Source of the DNA: Sphingobacteriales bacterium 39-19
Lineage (GTDB): Bacteria; Bacteroidota; Bacteroidia; Chitinophagales; Chitinophagaceae
Assembly (NCBI GenBank): GCA_001898465.1
Contig: MKTX01000001.1
Coordinates: 496,001-560,000 of the forward strand
Length of the DNA stretch: 64,000 nt
Reading direction: 5' to 3'
The notes beneath the pieces are model-generated. The model was not told the DNA's origin, did no database searches, and saw only the letters and a program-made list of their open reading frames with translations. Positions within the stretch are counted from its first letter, which is position 1. Every line of letters begins with the position of its first letter. This document shows positions 18,070-27,295 of this stretch, piece by piece. The translations under genes were made by a program, and so were the position numbers.

Positions 18070-19152
18070 ATGAACAAGAATACTTATGTTGCAATTATGG
18101 CCGGGGGAATAGGCAGCCGGTTTTGGCCCATGAGCCGCACCGATTTTCCTAAACAGTTTTTAGATATTTTAAATACCGGTCGTACCCTTATCCAGGCAAC
18201 CTACGACAGGTTTGCAAAATTTATTGCACCCGAAAATATTTACATTGTTACATCGGCCCAATACCGGGATATAACGATAAAACAACTGCCGGAACTTAAC
18301 CCCGATAATATTTTATGTGAACCTTCCCGAAAAAATACCGCCGCCTGTGTAGCTTATGTATCTTATAAAATAAAAGAACTTAACCCCGAAGGAAATTTAA
18401 TTTGTGCCCCGGCCGATCATCTTATCCTGGATGATGGTGAGTTTGAAAAAGTATGTAAACATGCGCTGGAATTTACAGCTCAAATAAAAGCATTGGTAAC
18501 GCTGGGTATTAAACCCACCCATCCCAATACGGGCTATGGCTATATTCAATTTGAACCCATGGCCGTAGGCGATAATGTATATAAAGTAAAAACTTTTACC
18601 GAAAAACCAGATTTAGAATTGGCTAAAACATTTGTTGCCAGTGGTGAATTTTTGTGGAATGCCGGTATTTTTGTCTGGCAGGTAAAAAATATAATTGCCG
18701 CATTTGAAAAACACCTGCCCGAAATGCATGATGTATTTGATGCAGAAAAAGAAAATTTTAATACCGAGAGAGAAAAAGATGCCTTAGACAGGATTTATCC
18801 TCAATGCGTAAATATTTCGATTGATTATGGCATTATGGAAAAAGCCGATAATGTATATGTTATTCCGGCATCATTTGGCTGGAGCGACCTGGGTACCTGG
18901 GCCAGCGCTTACGCCACTTTTGAAAAAGATTATTTAGATAATGCCGTAGGTGGTAAAAATGTAATCATAATTGATGCCACCCGCAATATGGTGCATGCAC
19001 CGCATAATAAATTAATTTTATTGCAGGGGCTCGATGACTTTATTGTAGTAGATACCCCGGATGTACTTTTAATTTGTAAAAAAGATAAAGAGCAGGAAAT
19101 TAAAGAATACGTGGCCGAAGTAAAAAGAAACAAAGGAGAAAAATATTTATAA
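18070..19152 (+). CDS. manC: mannose-1-phosphate guanylyltransferase
   Basis: 360 residues. It makes GDP-mannose from mannose 1-phosphate and GTP for polysaccharide and glycoconjugate synthesis. The nucleotidyltransferase signature AGGIGSRFWPMSR with PKQFLDI is at the N-terminus; FTEKPDLELA and WNAGIFVW are also typical. It lacks the C-terminal phosphomannose isomerase cupin found in bifunctional ManC/AlgA enzymes; a separate cupin of that type is encoded at 21631-22140. It is followed by a clear terminator. Confidence 0.93.
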   Translation: MNKNTYVAIMAGGIGSRFWPMSRTDFPKQFLDILNTGRTLIQATYDRFAKFIAPENIYIVTSAQYRDITIKQLPELNPDNILCEPSRKNTAACVAYVSYKIKELNPEGNLICAPADHLILDDGEFEKVCKHALEFTAQIKALVTLGIKPTHPNTGYGYIQFEPMAVGDNVYKVKTFTEKPDLELAKTFVASGEFLWNAGIFVWQVKNIIAAFEKHLPEMHDVFDAEKENFNTEREKDALDRIYPQCVNISIDYGIMEKADNVYVIPASFGWSDLGTWASAYATFEKDYLDNAVGGKNVIIIDATRNMVHAPHNKLILLQGLDDFIVVDTPDVLLICKKDKEQEIKEYVAEVKRNKGEKYL

Positions 19153-19176
19153 TTTTTTAGTCCTGTAATACCAAAT

Positions 19177-19195
19177 AGCTGCCTTACCGGCGGCT
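19177..19195 (+). terminator. Rho-independent terminator after manC
   Basis: Seven-base stem (19177-19183 with 19189-19195, one wobble), five-base loop, then a T-run to about 19201. Confidence 0.8.
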
Positions 19196-19275
19196 TTTTT
19201 ATTTCCCCCCGGTTGGCTTAAAATAAATTATTTTTAAGGTTCATTTAATACGTTGCTATTTTGAATCCAAAAATT

Positions 19276-20409
19276 ATGAGCAAATTGCCGAATGTGGGTA
19301 CTACTATTTTTACAGAAATGAGCGCCCTTTCTGTAATGCATCAATCTATCAACCTGGGCCAGGGTTTCCCTGATTTTGAAATGAATGAAAAATTAATTTC
19401 ATTAACAACAGATGCTATGCGGCAAGGCCATAATCAATATACACACATGAATGGCTTGCTGGCATTAAGGCAACAAATTGCCCATAAGGTAAATGAACTG
19501 TACCATAATACTATAAGTGCCGATGAAGAAATTACCATCACACCCGGTGGCACCTATGCATTATATACGGCGCTCACCGCCATTCTGCAACCCGGTGATG
19601 AAGTGATTTTGTTTGAGCCGGCTTATGATAGTTATATTCCAAATATCGAAATAAACGGGGCTGTTGCAGTCCCGCTACCTCTATCTTTTCCAGGTTACCG
19701 TATTGACTGGAACCTGGTAAAATCTTCAGTGAATAAGAAAACAAAAGCCATTATCATTAACTCGCCGCACAACCCCTCCGGTATGTTGTTGCAAAAAGAG
19801 GATATAAATGCCCTGGTAGAAATTGTGCAGCGGCACAATCTCTTTATAGTAAGCGATGAGGTGTATGAACACCTGGTTTTTGATGGACATACCCATTTAT
19901 CTATGCTGCAGTTTCCTGAATTATATGCCAGAAGTTTTGTGTGCTTTTCATTTGGTAAGGTATATCACTGTACCGGCTGGAAGATGGGATACTGCATTTC
20001 TCCTGCTGCTTTTATGAATGAATTTAGAAAAGTGCATCAATTCAATTGTTTTAGTTGCAACAGCCCTGTACAATATGCACTGGCCAATTTTTTAGCTGAT
20101 AAAAATCAGTACCTGCACCTGGGCGCTTTCCTGCAACAAAAAAGAGATTACTTTTTTCACCTGATGAAAGACACCCGTTTTAAAGCGCTCCCGGCATTGG
20201 GCAGTTATTTTCAGTTATATAGTTATGCAGAGATCAGTAATAAAAATGAAAAAGATTTTGCCATTGAGCTTACGGAGTCATATGGCGTAACCGCCATCCC
20301 TGTTTCTGCTTTTTATCAAACCCCGGTAAATAATAAAGTACTGCGTTTTTGCTTTGCAAAAAATGAAAGTACCTTGTTAGCCGCTGCAAACAGGTTACAG
20401 AATGTATAA
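19276..20409 (+). CDS. class I/II PLP aminotransferase (methionine/kynurenine type)
   Basis: 377 residues. A fold-type I aminotransferase close to the YbdL and kynurenine aminotransferase group, which transfers amino groups from methionine or aromatic amino acids. Visible are the N-terminal INLGQGFPDFEMN, NSPHNPSGMLL, the SDEVYEHLVFDG aspartate and the PLP lysine K228 in SFGKVYHCTGWKMGY, and the carboxylate-binding arginine in LRFCFAK. I choose ATG 19276 (MSKLPNVGTTIF), the usual family start, over a TTG at 19261. It converges with kdsB. Confidence 0.88.
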   Translation: MSKLPNVGTTIFTEMSALSVMHQSINLGQGFPDFEMNEKLISLTTDAMRQGHNQYTHMNGLLALRQQIAHKVNELYHNTISADEEITITPGGTYALYTALTAILQPGDEVILFEPAYDSYIPNIEINGAVAVPLPLSFPGYRIDWNLVKSSVNKKTKAIIINSPHNPSGMLLQKEDINALVEIVQRHNLFIVSDEVYEHLVFDGHTHLSMLQFPELYARSFVCFSFGKVYHCTGWKMGYCISPAAFMNEFRKVHQFNCFSCNSPVQYALANFLADKNQYLHLGAFLQQKRDYFFHLMKDTRFKALPALGSYFQLYSYAEISNKNEKDFAIELTESYGVTAIPVSAFYQTPVNNKVLRFCFAKNESTLLAAANRLQNV

Positions 20410-20437
20410 GTATGTAATGCAGCTACTGCTTTTCTAT

Positions 20438-21172
20438 TTAAGCTACCTTATACCTTTTTAAAAAAGCCTCAGCCATTACCAGGTCTTCCGGTACATCAAT
20501 TTTTACAGATGATTCCATGGTTTCAACCATCCTGATGGGGATGCCCTGGTACAGGTAACGAAGCTGCTCCAGCTTTTCTATTTGTTCCAGCGGGGCCAAT
20601 GGCCATTTGGTAAACCTGAGTAAAGTGTTTTTACGAAATGCATATACCCCAATATGTTCATAAAAATGAAAGGGTATTTTATCATCTCGGGTAAAAGGAA
20701 TGGTACTGCGGCTAAAAAGCATAGCATCATTATACTTGTTACAAACCAGTTTTACATAATTGGGATTGGCAAGCAAACCGGGGTCATTTATTTTTTTCAT
20801 TAATGATGCCACTTCTACCTTTGAATCTTCAAATGCAAGTAATAAATTTTGAAGGGTGTTTTTTTTGACAAAAGGCTCATCACCCTGCACATTCAACACA
20901 ATATCTGCTTCCATATTTTGCACGGCTTCTGCAATTCTATCGGTACCGCTTTCATGATCTTTTATACTCATTATAGCATTCCCCCCATGTACCTTTATTT
21001 CGTTAAAAATAATTTCGCTATCGGTTACCACGTACACGGCATGAAATAATTGGGTAGCTACTGTATTTTCGTACGTGTGGCGTATCACCGTTTTATTTCC
21101 CAGGGGTTGCATCAGTTTATATGGAAACCGGGTGGCTGCATATCTTGCCGGTATCATGGCTATTTTTTTCAT
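20438..21172 (-). CDS. kdsB: CMP-Kdo synthetase (3-deoxy-manno-octulosonate cytidylyltransferase)
   Basis: 244 residues. It activates Kdo as CMP-Kdo for lipopolysaccharide inner core synthesis in the cytoplasm. Family landmarks: IPARYAATRFPYKLM at the start, VYVVTDSEII, HESGTDRIAEA and VLNVQGDEPFV. The open frame extends 22 codons further up, but those overlap the end of the DUF2007 gene, and family proteins start at MKKIAMIPARY (ATG 21172), seven bases after that gene. It is the last gene of a leftward run from ybeY. Confidence 0.96.
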   Translation of the reverse strand: MKKIAMIPARYAATRFPYKLMQPLGNKTVIRHTYENTVATQLFHAVYVVTDSEIIFNEIKVHGGNAIMSIKDHESGTDRIAEAVQNMEADIVLNVQGDEPFVKKNTLQNLLLAFEDSKVEVASLMKKINDPGLLANPNYVKLVCNKYNDAMLFSRSTIPFTRDDKIPFHFYEHIGVYAFRKNTLLRFTKWPLAPLEQIEKLEQLRYLYQGIPIRMVETMESSVKIDVPEDLVMAEAFLKRYKVA

Positions 21173-21179
21173 ACATTCT

Positions 21180-21587
21180 TTATACAATTTGTTTTTGTGG
21201 AAGTGTATCGCAGCTGTAATGACAATGCTGGCATTCATACTGGTTTACTGACAGAGCATAATTTGTAAACAACCAGGTGAAGATTGCTGTAAAATAATTT
21301 GATGGCTTTTTTTGAGGTAACAGGATAAATTCTTTATGGCCGCATTGGGGGCATTCGGCTCCTTCCCATTCTTCCAGCTGGTATTTTTCAAGAAGTTGCC
21401 TGGCACGGGATTCATCTGATTTATCTACTACTAATTTAATGCCGCCAAGGGCATTATTCAGGTAAGGCATCAGGGTAAGCGTGTTTTCGTCGAATAATTT
21501 ACACTCTACACCATCGTTTTGCAAACGACCCATCATAATATGGGCTGTAATAAGATTATCGAAAGATTGAATGAAGAGGGGTTGCAC
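21180..21587 (-). CDS. DUF2007-domain protein with zinc ribbon
   Basis: 135 residues. The first 65 (FIQSFDNLITAHIMMGRL and GGIKLVVDKSDESRARQLLEKY) match DUF2007, a small alpha/beta fold proposed to bind signals. Residues from about 78 have CPQCGH and later CQHCHYSC, which could form a zinc ribbon. A short hydrophobic stretch lies between them (TAIFTWLFTNYAL). Function unknown. It starts 43 bases after the cupin gene and stops seven bases before kdsB. Confidence 0.75.
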   Translation of the reverse strand: MQPLFIQSFDNLITAHIMMGRLQNDGVECKLFDENTLTLMPYLNNALGGIKLVVDKSDESRARQLLEKYQLEEWEGAECPQCGHKEFILLPQKKPSNYFTAIFTWLFTNYALSVNQYECQHCHYSCDTLPQKQIV

Positions 21588-21630
21588 AATTCAAAGTTAC
21601 TAAAAGCAGCCAATTTATTCTGCGGTTGTG

Positions 21631-22140
21631 TTAGCGGCCAAAGTCATCCTGCAAGCGAACAATATCTTCTTCATCGCTGGGATTATCTTTATCGGTATGC
21701 CGCCAAATTTCAGCAATAATACCCCAGTTTCCTGCTCCCACTAACCGATGCCGTTCTCCTTGTTTTAGTTCTACAATATCATCCTGCTGTAAGTTTCTTT
21801 TAGTACGCTCCTGGTCATCATCGCTGGTTATTACGCCGGCTTCTCCGGCAATCAGTTTCCAGATTTCTGCTCGCCTGTGATGGTATTGCCAACTTAATCT
21901 TTTTTGCGGAGCCACTAATAAAATTTTAGGGCTTAGCTTTCCCGATATATCCAGGTCTTCTTTTTGTAAATGAGGAAAAAATTGCGAAATAAATTTTTCT
22001 GCCTCCGATTCATCAATAACAAAAAATCCTCCCCAGGGCCTGTTTTCGTCCTTTTTATCAATTTTAAGCTGTTTTTTATATAAAAACTGCTCAATTTCTT
22101 CAAAAACAGCTTTTTTTTCCAAATTTTTGTTTATTTCCAT
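21631..22140 (-). CDS. stand-alone cupin of the mannose-6-phosphate isomerase type II family
   Basis: 169 residues. RPWGGFFVIDESE, then LSWQYHHRRAEIWKLIAGEAGV and GERHRLVGAGNWGIIAEIW carry the histidine and glutamate metal ligands of the phosphomannose isomerase cupin that forms the C-terminal half of bifunctional ManC. Here it is separate. It may interconvert fructose and mannose 6-phosphate, feeding the GDP-mannose enzyme encoded at 18070-19152. It begins 16 bases after mnmG. Confidence 0.75.
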   Translation of the reverse strand: MEINKNLEKKAVFEEIEQFLYKKQLKIDKKDENRPWGGFFVIDESEAEKFISQFFPHLQKEDLDISGKLSPKILLVAPQKRLSWQYHHRRAEIWKLIAGEAGVITSDDDQERTKRNLQQDDIVELKQGERHRLVGAGNWGIIAEIWRHTDKDNPSDEEDIVRLQDDFGR

Positions 22141-22156
22141 TTTCTTCTTTTTTGTA

Positions 22157-24025
22157 TTAACGTCCCATATAAACCATTAGTATTTGTACGTCGCTGGGGT
22201 TTACTCCGGAAATACGGCTTGCCTGTCCTAAGGTTCGTGGCCTGATCTTTAAAAACTTTTGCCTGGCTTCTGAACTCAAAGAAACCAGCCTGCTATAATC
22301 AAAGTTATCAGGAATACCCAATTCTTCTAACTGGCTCATTTTATTAACCAGTTCTTTTTCCTTTTCTAAATAAGTTTCATATTTTATTTGTATTTCTGCT
22401 TCTTCAAGTGCTTCTATTGAAAATTCTTTGCATTTTTCTGCAACTTCTGGAATATCCGTAACCATTTCTTTTAATGAAACCGAGGGCCGTAAAATGATTT
22501 GTGCCAATTTTTGCTTAGTAGTTAATGGAGCAGATCCTATTTTTATTAAATACTCATTAACATTTGATTGATCAACACTTAATGTATTAATTATATTAAT
22601 AATATTATTGATTTCTTTTTCCTTTTTTATTAGCATATTCATGCGGGTTTCACTTGCCAGGCCTATATTGTAACTGAGTTTTGTAAGCCTGAGGTCTGCA
22701 TTATCCTGGCGTAAAAGGGTTCTAAATTCGGCCCGGCTGGTGAACATTCTGTAAGGTTCTTCGGTTCCTTTATTTATCAAGTCATCAATCAGCACCCCAA
22801 TATAAGCTTCACTTCGCTTTAAAATGAAAGCATCCTGGTTATTCACGGCAAGGTGTGCATTTATGCCCGCCATCAACCCCTGGCAGGCCGCTTCCTCATA
22901 ACCTGTAGTTCCATTTATTTGACCTGCAAAAAACAGGTTTTTAATTTGCTTGGTTTCTAAGCTGGCTGTTAATTGGGTAGGTGGAAAAAAATCATATTCA
23001 ATGGCATATCCCGGCCGAAACATTTTACAATTTTCAAAACCGGGTACTTTTTGTAATGCTTTCATTTGAACTTCTTCGGGCAAAGAAGTAGAAAAACCGT
23101 TTACATAAATTTCTACCGTATTCCATCCTTCCGGTTCTACAAATAATTGGTGACGTTCTCTTTCTGCAAAACGGTTTATTTTATCTTCAATACTGGGGCA
23201 ATAACGGGGTCCGGATCCCTGTATCCTGCCCTGGAACATGGGGCTATATTGAAAGCCGGTTTTTAATATATCGTGTACTTCCTGGTTTGTATAAGTAATC
23301 CAGCAATTGCGTTGTTGATTGGGGTGTAAAGCCGGTTTTTCTAAAAAACTAAAGCCTGAAATTTCGGCATCGCCTTTTTGTACTTCCATTTTGGAGTAAT
23401 CCAGGCTACGCCCATCTATCCTGGGAGGTGTACCGGTTTTCAGCCGGCTACTTTCAAAACCCAGTGATAATAACTGTTCTGTAATGCCGGTAGCAGCTTT
23501 TTCGCCTACCCGGCCCCCGCCAAATTGCTTTTCACCTATATGGATAATGCCATTTAAAAATGTTCCATTGGTTAAAACTACAGAGTTTGCTTGTACCCGG
23601 TGGCCCAGGCCTGTTACTACACCGGTGGCCATTCCCTTTTCAACAATGAGTTCTTTAACCATATCCTGGTAAAAATCTACATTAGGAGTTTGTTCTAACA
23701 GGGTACGCCAGGTAGTAGCAAAAAGCATTCGGTCGCTTTGAACCCTTGGGCTCCACATGGCCGGCCCTTTGCTACGGTTCAGCATCCTGAACTGGATCAT
23801 ACTTTTATCGCTTACTATACCACTATAACCACCCATCGCATCAATTTCTCTCACAATCTGCCCTTTGGCAATACCGCCCATGGCCGGGTTACAGCTCATT
23901 TGGGCCATGGTTTGCATATTCATAGTGATTAATAAAACCTTACTACCCATATTAGCGGCGGCGGCGGCAGCCTCACATCCGGCATGGCCGGCTCCCACTA
24001 CAATTACATCATATTTTTGAAACAT
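22157..24025 (-). CDS. mnmG: tRNA uridine 5-carboxymethylaminomethyl modification enzyme MnmG
   Basis: 622 residues, full length. With MnmE it installs the carboxymethylaminomethyl group on wobble uridine 34. The FAD-binding motif VVGAGHAGCE starts at residue 9; GGIAKGQIVREIDAMGG, QNCYRSFSPSIEDK-like PRYCPSIEDKI and FFAGQINGTTGYEEAA are diagnostic. The C-terminal helical domain ends ISGVNPSDVQILMVYMGR. The start is four bases after a perfect -7 box, so a leaderless transcript is likely. mnmG is often near oriC; here it lies about 4.3 kb from the candidate origin. Confidence 0.98.
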   Translation of the reverse strand: MFQKYDVIVVGAGHAGCEAAAAAANMGSKVLLITMNMQTMAQMSCNPAMGGIAKGQIVREIDAMGGYSGIVSDKSMIQFRMLNRSKGPAMWSPRVQSDRMLFATTWRTLLEQTPNVDFYQDMVKELIVEKGMATGVVTGLGHRVQANSVVLTNGTFLNGIIHIGEKQFGGGRVGEKAATGITEQLLSLGFESSRLKTGTPPRIDGRSLDYSKMEVQKGDAEISGFSFLEKPALHPNQQRNCWITYTNQEVHDILKTGFQYSPMFQGRIQGSGPRYCPSIEDKINRFAERERHQLFVEPEGWNTVEIYVNGFSTSLPEEVQMKALQKVPGFENCKMFRPGYAIEYDFFPPTQLTASLETKQIKNLFFAGQINGTTGYEEAACQGLMAGINAHLAVNNQDAFILKRSEAYIGVLIDDLINKGTEEPYRMFTSRAEFRTLLRQDNADLRLTKLSYNIGLASETRMNMLIKKEKEINNIINIINTLSVDQSNVNEYLIKIGSAPLTTKQKLAQIILRPSVSLKEMVTDIPEVAEKCKEFSIEALEEAEIQIKYETYLEKEKELVNKMSQLEELGIPDNFDYSRLVSLSSEARQKFLKIRPRTLGQASRISGVNPSDVQILMVYMGR

Positions 24026-24029
24026 GCTG

Positions 24030-24037
24030 CAAAGGTA
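24030..24037 (-). promoter_or_regulatory. -7 promoter box TACCTTTG of mnmG
   Basis: Perfect TAnnTTTG on the minus strand, followed by exactly four bases (CAGC) and then the mnmG ATG. The box lies inside the 18-base gap after the upstream gene. Confidence 0.5.
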
Positions 24038-24043
24038 TTTTTT

Positions 24044-24688
24044 CTAACTACTAAACTTTTGTAAAATCTCAATTTCTTTTTGTACATCAGGCAGGCTGCT
24101 ACCGTTATTTAATAATTCAAACTCATAAGCTCCATAATTTTCTTTAACACGTAGTTCGGCCAGCTGGTCTTTCAAAAATAATTCTACCTGGGGAGCCAGG
24201 ACGATCTGCTCCCTTTCTATATCCTTTGCTTTATTGGCCAGTAACTTAGCCGGGGTTAATTGGGTTATTGAAAAAAGTGTTTCAAAATACCTGGCCAGTG
24301 CAGATGGGTTAAAACCCATATTATCAGGCTTTCCAATGGGTTCTACTTTTAAATTCATATAATTCCAGCAAAGCCTTAAATCATAATCCTTACTAAAATT
24401 AAAATATTGAACTGGAATATATTGGCTGATTTGCCAATTTCGGGAATAAGAGCTCCATTTCATATCAGCAACAAACTGTTTTTCAACCCATTCTTTAAGG
24501 GTTTTAACATCCAATCCAAAATAAGGGGCATAAAAACGGTTTGCTTTTTCTTCTATAATATAGCGCCTTAAAGCAATTTGCCATTTTCGCTTTAGTTTAA
24601 ATGAATCGGGTTGCTTGTTTTCCATAATAGCAAAAATAAGTGTTTCACGGGTAACGGTTTCAGACTGAAACTGTGATTCGTGAAACAT
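24044..24688 (-). CDS. conserved hypothetical protein downstream of ybeY
   Basis: 214 residues, no signal peptide and no domain I recognise. The first 20 residues look poorly conserved, while KLKRKWQIALRRYIIEEKANRFYAPYFGLD (shown in pieces: KLKRKWQIALRRY, YFGLDVKTLKEWVEKQF) looks like a folded, basic-aromatic start. A later ATG at 24625 is an alternative. The ATG at 24688 overlaps the ybeY stop by one base (TAATG), which favours it by translational coupling. Confidence 0.65.
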   Translation of the reverse strand: MFHESQFQSETVTRETLIFAIMENKQPDSFKLKRKWQIALRRYIIEEKANRFYAPYFGLDVKTLKEWVEKQFVADMKWSSYSRNWQISQYIPVQYFNFSKDYDLRLCWNYMNLKVEPIGKPDNMGFNPSALARYFETLFSITQLTPAKLLANKAKDIEREQIVLAPQVELFLKDQLAELRVKENYGAYEFELLNNGSSLPDVQKEIEILQKFSS

Positions 24689-25104
24689 TAAAAATAGGCA
24701 CTTAAATAATAGTCTTCTTTAGCTGACATTATATTTTTTTGATCTTTCGTTTTGTCTTTGTATCCGCAAATATGTAAAATGCCATGAAATATTACCCGGT
24801 GTAGTTCGCTAGTGATTGATGTTTTAAAAATTTTGGCATTTTCTTTTACCCGGTCGGTACTAATATAAATTTCTGCCACTTTTCCCAGGGGGTCATTTGA
24901 TATTTCAAAACTGATAATATCGGTATAAAAATCATGTTGTAAAAACTGTTTATTCATATTTAGCAAAAACGCATCAGAACAAAAGATATAAGTTATTTCT
25001 GCCAAGCGGGTATTTTCCTTTTTTGAAAGGCTTTCTAAAAAAATTTTTAATTTTTTACGGTTACGCAAACCAATGGGGCTTAAAAAATGAAAATGAACCT
25101 TCAT
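24688..25104 (-). CDS. ybeY: endoribonuclease YbeY (rRNA maturation)
   Basis: 138 residues. YbeY is a zinc-dependent endonuclease for 16S rRNA 3' end maturation and quality control. The metal site is HGILHICGYKDK. In most bacteria the third ligand is His (GYDH); here an Asp follows at GYKD, as I recall for other Bacteroidota members. Start at ATG 25104. The gene is transcribed divergently from the feoA-like gene and leads the run ybeY, hypothetical, mnmG. Confidence 0.93.
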   Translation of the reverse strand: MKVHFHFLSPIGLRNRKKLKIFLESLSKKENTRLAEITYIFCSDAFLLNMNKQFLQHDFYTDIISFEISNDPLGKVAEIYISTDRVKENAKIFKTSITSELHRVIFHGILHICGYKDKTKDQKNIMSAKEDYYLSAYF

Positions 25105-25148
25105 GCTTTATATTTCTGAAATCGAAATTAAGGCTATTCTAAATGGGG

Positions 25149-25156
25149 TAAATTTG
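25149..25156 (+). promoter_or_regulatory. -7 promoter box TAAATTTG of feoA-like/nadD
   Basis: Perfect TAnnTTTG ending 16 bases before the ATG at 25173. No clear -33 element. Confidence 0.45.
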
Positions 25157-25172
25157 TATTTCAAAATTTATC

Positions 25173-25403
25173 ATGGCCCATATAAAGCTATCCCACATTA
25201 AGGTTGGAAAAAAAGTGATTATCAAATCCTTTGAAAGTGATGAATTGTTTTTGAAACTCATGGAAATGGGATGCTTACCAGGCGAAACAATCACAGTAGA
25301 ACAAATTGCTCCCTTACGTGACCCTATTTCAATTACTGTAGCAGGATACAGGCTAAGCCTGCGTTTAGATGAAGCAGACCATATTTTTGTAGAAGAAATT
25401 TAA
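25173..25403 (+). CDS. FeoA-like small protein
   Basis: 76 residues forming one SH3-like FeoA domain: LSHIKVGKKVIIKSF, LMEMGCLPGETITVEQ and DPISITVAGYRLSLRLDEA. FeoA supports the ferrous iron transporter FeoB, but no feoB is in this window. It sits 15 bases ahead of nadD on the same transcript. Confidence 0.85.
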   Translation: MAHIKLSHIKVGKKVIIKSFESDELFLKLMEMGCLPGETITVEQIAPLRDPISITVAGYRLSLRLDEADHIFVEEI

Positions 25404-25418
25404 ATACCTTTTTTAAAT

Positions 25419-26015
25419 ATGAAGATTGGATTGTATTTCGGATCATTTAATCCTATTCATATAGGACACTTAATTATTGCCAATTATATTACACAAAATT
25501 ATAATATAAGTGGGCTTTGGTTTGTGGTGTCTCCGCAGAACCCTTTTAAACCCTCATCATCTTTACTTAATGAAAACCATCGGCTACAACTCATAAACCT
25601 GGCTATTGAAGGCGAGAAGAAACTCAGGGGCAGTAATATAGAATTTAAGTTACCGAAACCTTCGTACACCATTGATACCCTCACCTACTTAAAAGAAAAA
25701 TATCCGAAACACCAGTTTTCTATTATCATGGGCAGCGATAGTTTTCAAAATATACATAAATGGAAAAACTACCAGGCCATACTCGCCCATTATCCGATTT
25801 GTATTTATAACCGTCCCGGCTTTCCGGTAACAAATACCCATCAGGCAGACATTAAAATTATGGAAGCTCCGCTACTACAAATTTCATCTACAGAAATCAG
25901 GAAATTAATCAAAGAAAAAAAATCAATTCGTTACTGGGTACCCGATATTGTAAAAGAAGAGATTGAAAACAATCATTATTATCATTCTGTCTTAGAAAAT
26001 CCACCCCAGGAGTAA
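25419..26015 (+). CDS. nadD: nicotinate-nucleotide adenylyltransferase
   Basis: 198 residues. It adenylates nicotinate mononucleotide in NAD synthesis. The nucleotidyltransferase motif [11 protein letters not shown] and the C-terminal [14 protein letters not shown] identify it; [19 protein letters not shown] is family specific. nadA, the quinolinate synthase, lies 1.3 kb away on the other strand. The 3' end overlaps the end of chrA by 24 bases in convergent orientation. Confidence 0.95.
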   Translation: MKIGLYFGSFNPIHIGHLIIANYITQNYNISGLWFVVSPQNPFKPSSSLLNENHRLQLINLAIEGEKKLRGSNIEFKLPKPSYTIDTLTYLKEKYPKHQFSIIMGSDSFQNIHKWKNYQAILAHYPICIYNRPGFPVTNTHQADIKIMEAPLLQISSTEIRKLIKEKKSIRYWVPDIVKEEIENNHYYHSVLENPPQE

Positions 26016-27242
26016 ACATACGAGGGCTATAACCGGCGCCGGTATTTTTGTATATTTCAATAATAGAAAAGTAAATAAAATAACCAGGTTACTTACAATG
26101 GTAATATTATTTATGGAATCCAGGTGCATGGTTCTGAAAAGATAAATAGCAGCAGCCCACATTACACCCACCACCACCGCATTAATCCCTTCTAGCGCCC
26201 GGTAAACAACCACATATTTTTTTAAATATTGCCATACCGGGAAAAAAAATAAAACCAATAAGGCACTGGGTAAAAAAATAGCAATCGTTCCTACCACACA
26301 ACCTACAAACTGCATCGGTTTGCCCTGGTCTTTTAAAGACAATCCGCCGGTAAAGCTGGCTACCGAAAATACAGGGCCGGGAATAGCCCGAACCAATCCA
26401 AAACCCGTTAGAATTTCATCTTTCTCCAAACGAATGGCTTTTGGGTTCTTTACAGATACTATGGGGCCGGAAGGCCTTTCAACATATTGATCCAGCATCA
26501 TAGCAAGCAATACATCGCCACCTCCAAAAACTATACTTCCAAAACGGTAATAGTTTTCAAATACATTATAGGCTTTCCGGTGCGGCCAGTCTTGCTTTCT
26601 TGCTGTTTCACTTAACAAACCTGCAATAATAAAAACCAAAATAAATAACCAAATATTTGTCCATCGGATATGCCTGGGCTTTATCACTTCTTTTTCAGGA
26701 ATTCTTTTACTGCTAATATTGGTAATAAAACTACCGGCAATAATTAATACAGGAAAAACCCAGGGTGTACGGAAAAATAAAAATGTGGCGATCATGGAGA
26801 CCAACATGATAACCTGCGTAATTAAATTATTGATAGAAGCTATAAAATATCGCACTGCAGCAAAAACTAAAAAACCAATCGCCATGGGACCTAAAAATTT
26901 CAGGTGGTTCATAATAAGGGTCCCTGATTGATAATAAGTAACCAAAAAAGATAAGGCGCCCATTATAAAAGAGGCCGGCAAAATCCAAATAAGCAGGGTA
27001 AGGATTGCCAGTGGCACACCACCCCTTTTATAGCCAATTAAGGTAACTGTTTGTGTACTGCTGGCGCCGGGTAATAATTGACAAAACGAATTATATTCTA
27101 TAAGTTCTTGTTCGCTTACATCTCTCCGCTTCTGAACAAAAGTTTTTAACATCATCCCCAAATGCCCCTGCGGGCCGCCAAAAGCCGTAACACTGTAAAT
27201 AAATACAGTTTTTAAAAAAGGGATATGCCTAAATAATTTCAC
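25992..27242 (-). CDS. chrA: chromate transporter (CHR family)
   Basis: 416 residues with two homologous CHR halves: [14 protein letters not shown] with [18 protein letters not shown] near the N-terminus and [16 protein letters not shown] with [18 protein letters not shown] from about 230. About ten hydrophobic helices predict an inner-membrane transporter. Family members export chromate, but many are uncharacterised and the substrate here is not shown. The duplicated long form is typical of a single-gene transporter. Confidence 0.9.
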   Translation of the reverse strand: MKLFRHIPFLKTVFIYSVTAFGGPQGHLGMMLKTFVQKRRDVSEQELIEYNSFCQLLPGASSTQTVTLIGYKRGGVPLAILTLLIWILPASFIMGALSFLVTYYQSGTLIMNHLKFLGPMAIGFLVFAAVRYFIASINNLITQVIMLVSMIATFLFFRTPWVFPVLIIAGSFITNISSKRIPEKEVIKPRHIRWTNIWLFILVFIIAGLLSETARKQDWPHRKAYNVFENYYRFGSIVFGGGDVLLAMMLDQYVERPSGPIVSVKNPKAIRLEKDEILTGFGLVRAIPGPVFSVASFTGGLSLKDQGKPMQFVGCVVGTIAIFLPSALLVLFFFPVWQYLKKYVVVYRALEGINAVVVGVMWAAAIYLFRTMHLDSINNITIVSNLVILFTFLLLKYTKIPAPVIALVCLLLGWIF

Positions 27243-27295
27243 AGTAAGAAATGCGGTAAAGCTGTGTTAGTTTATGTTAAGCTACAAAAAGAAAA

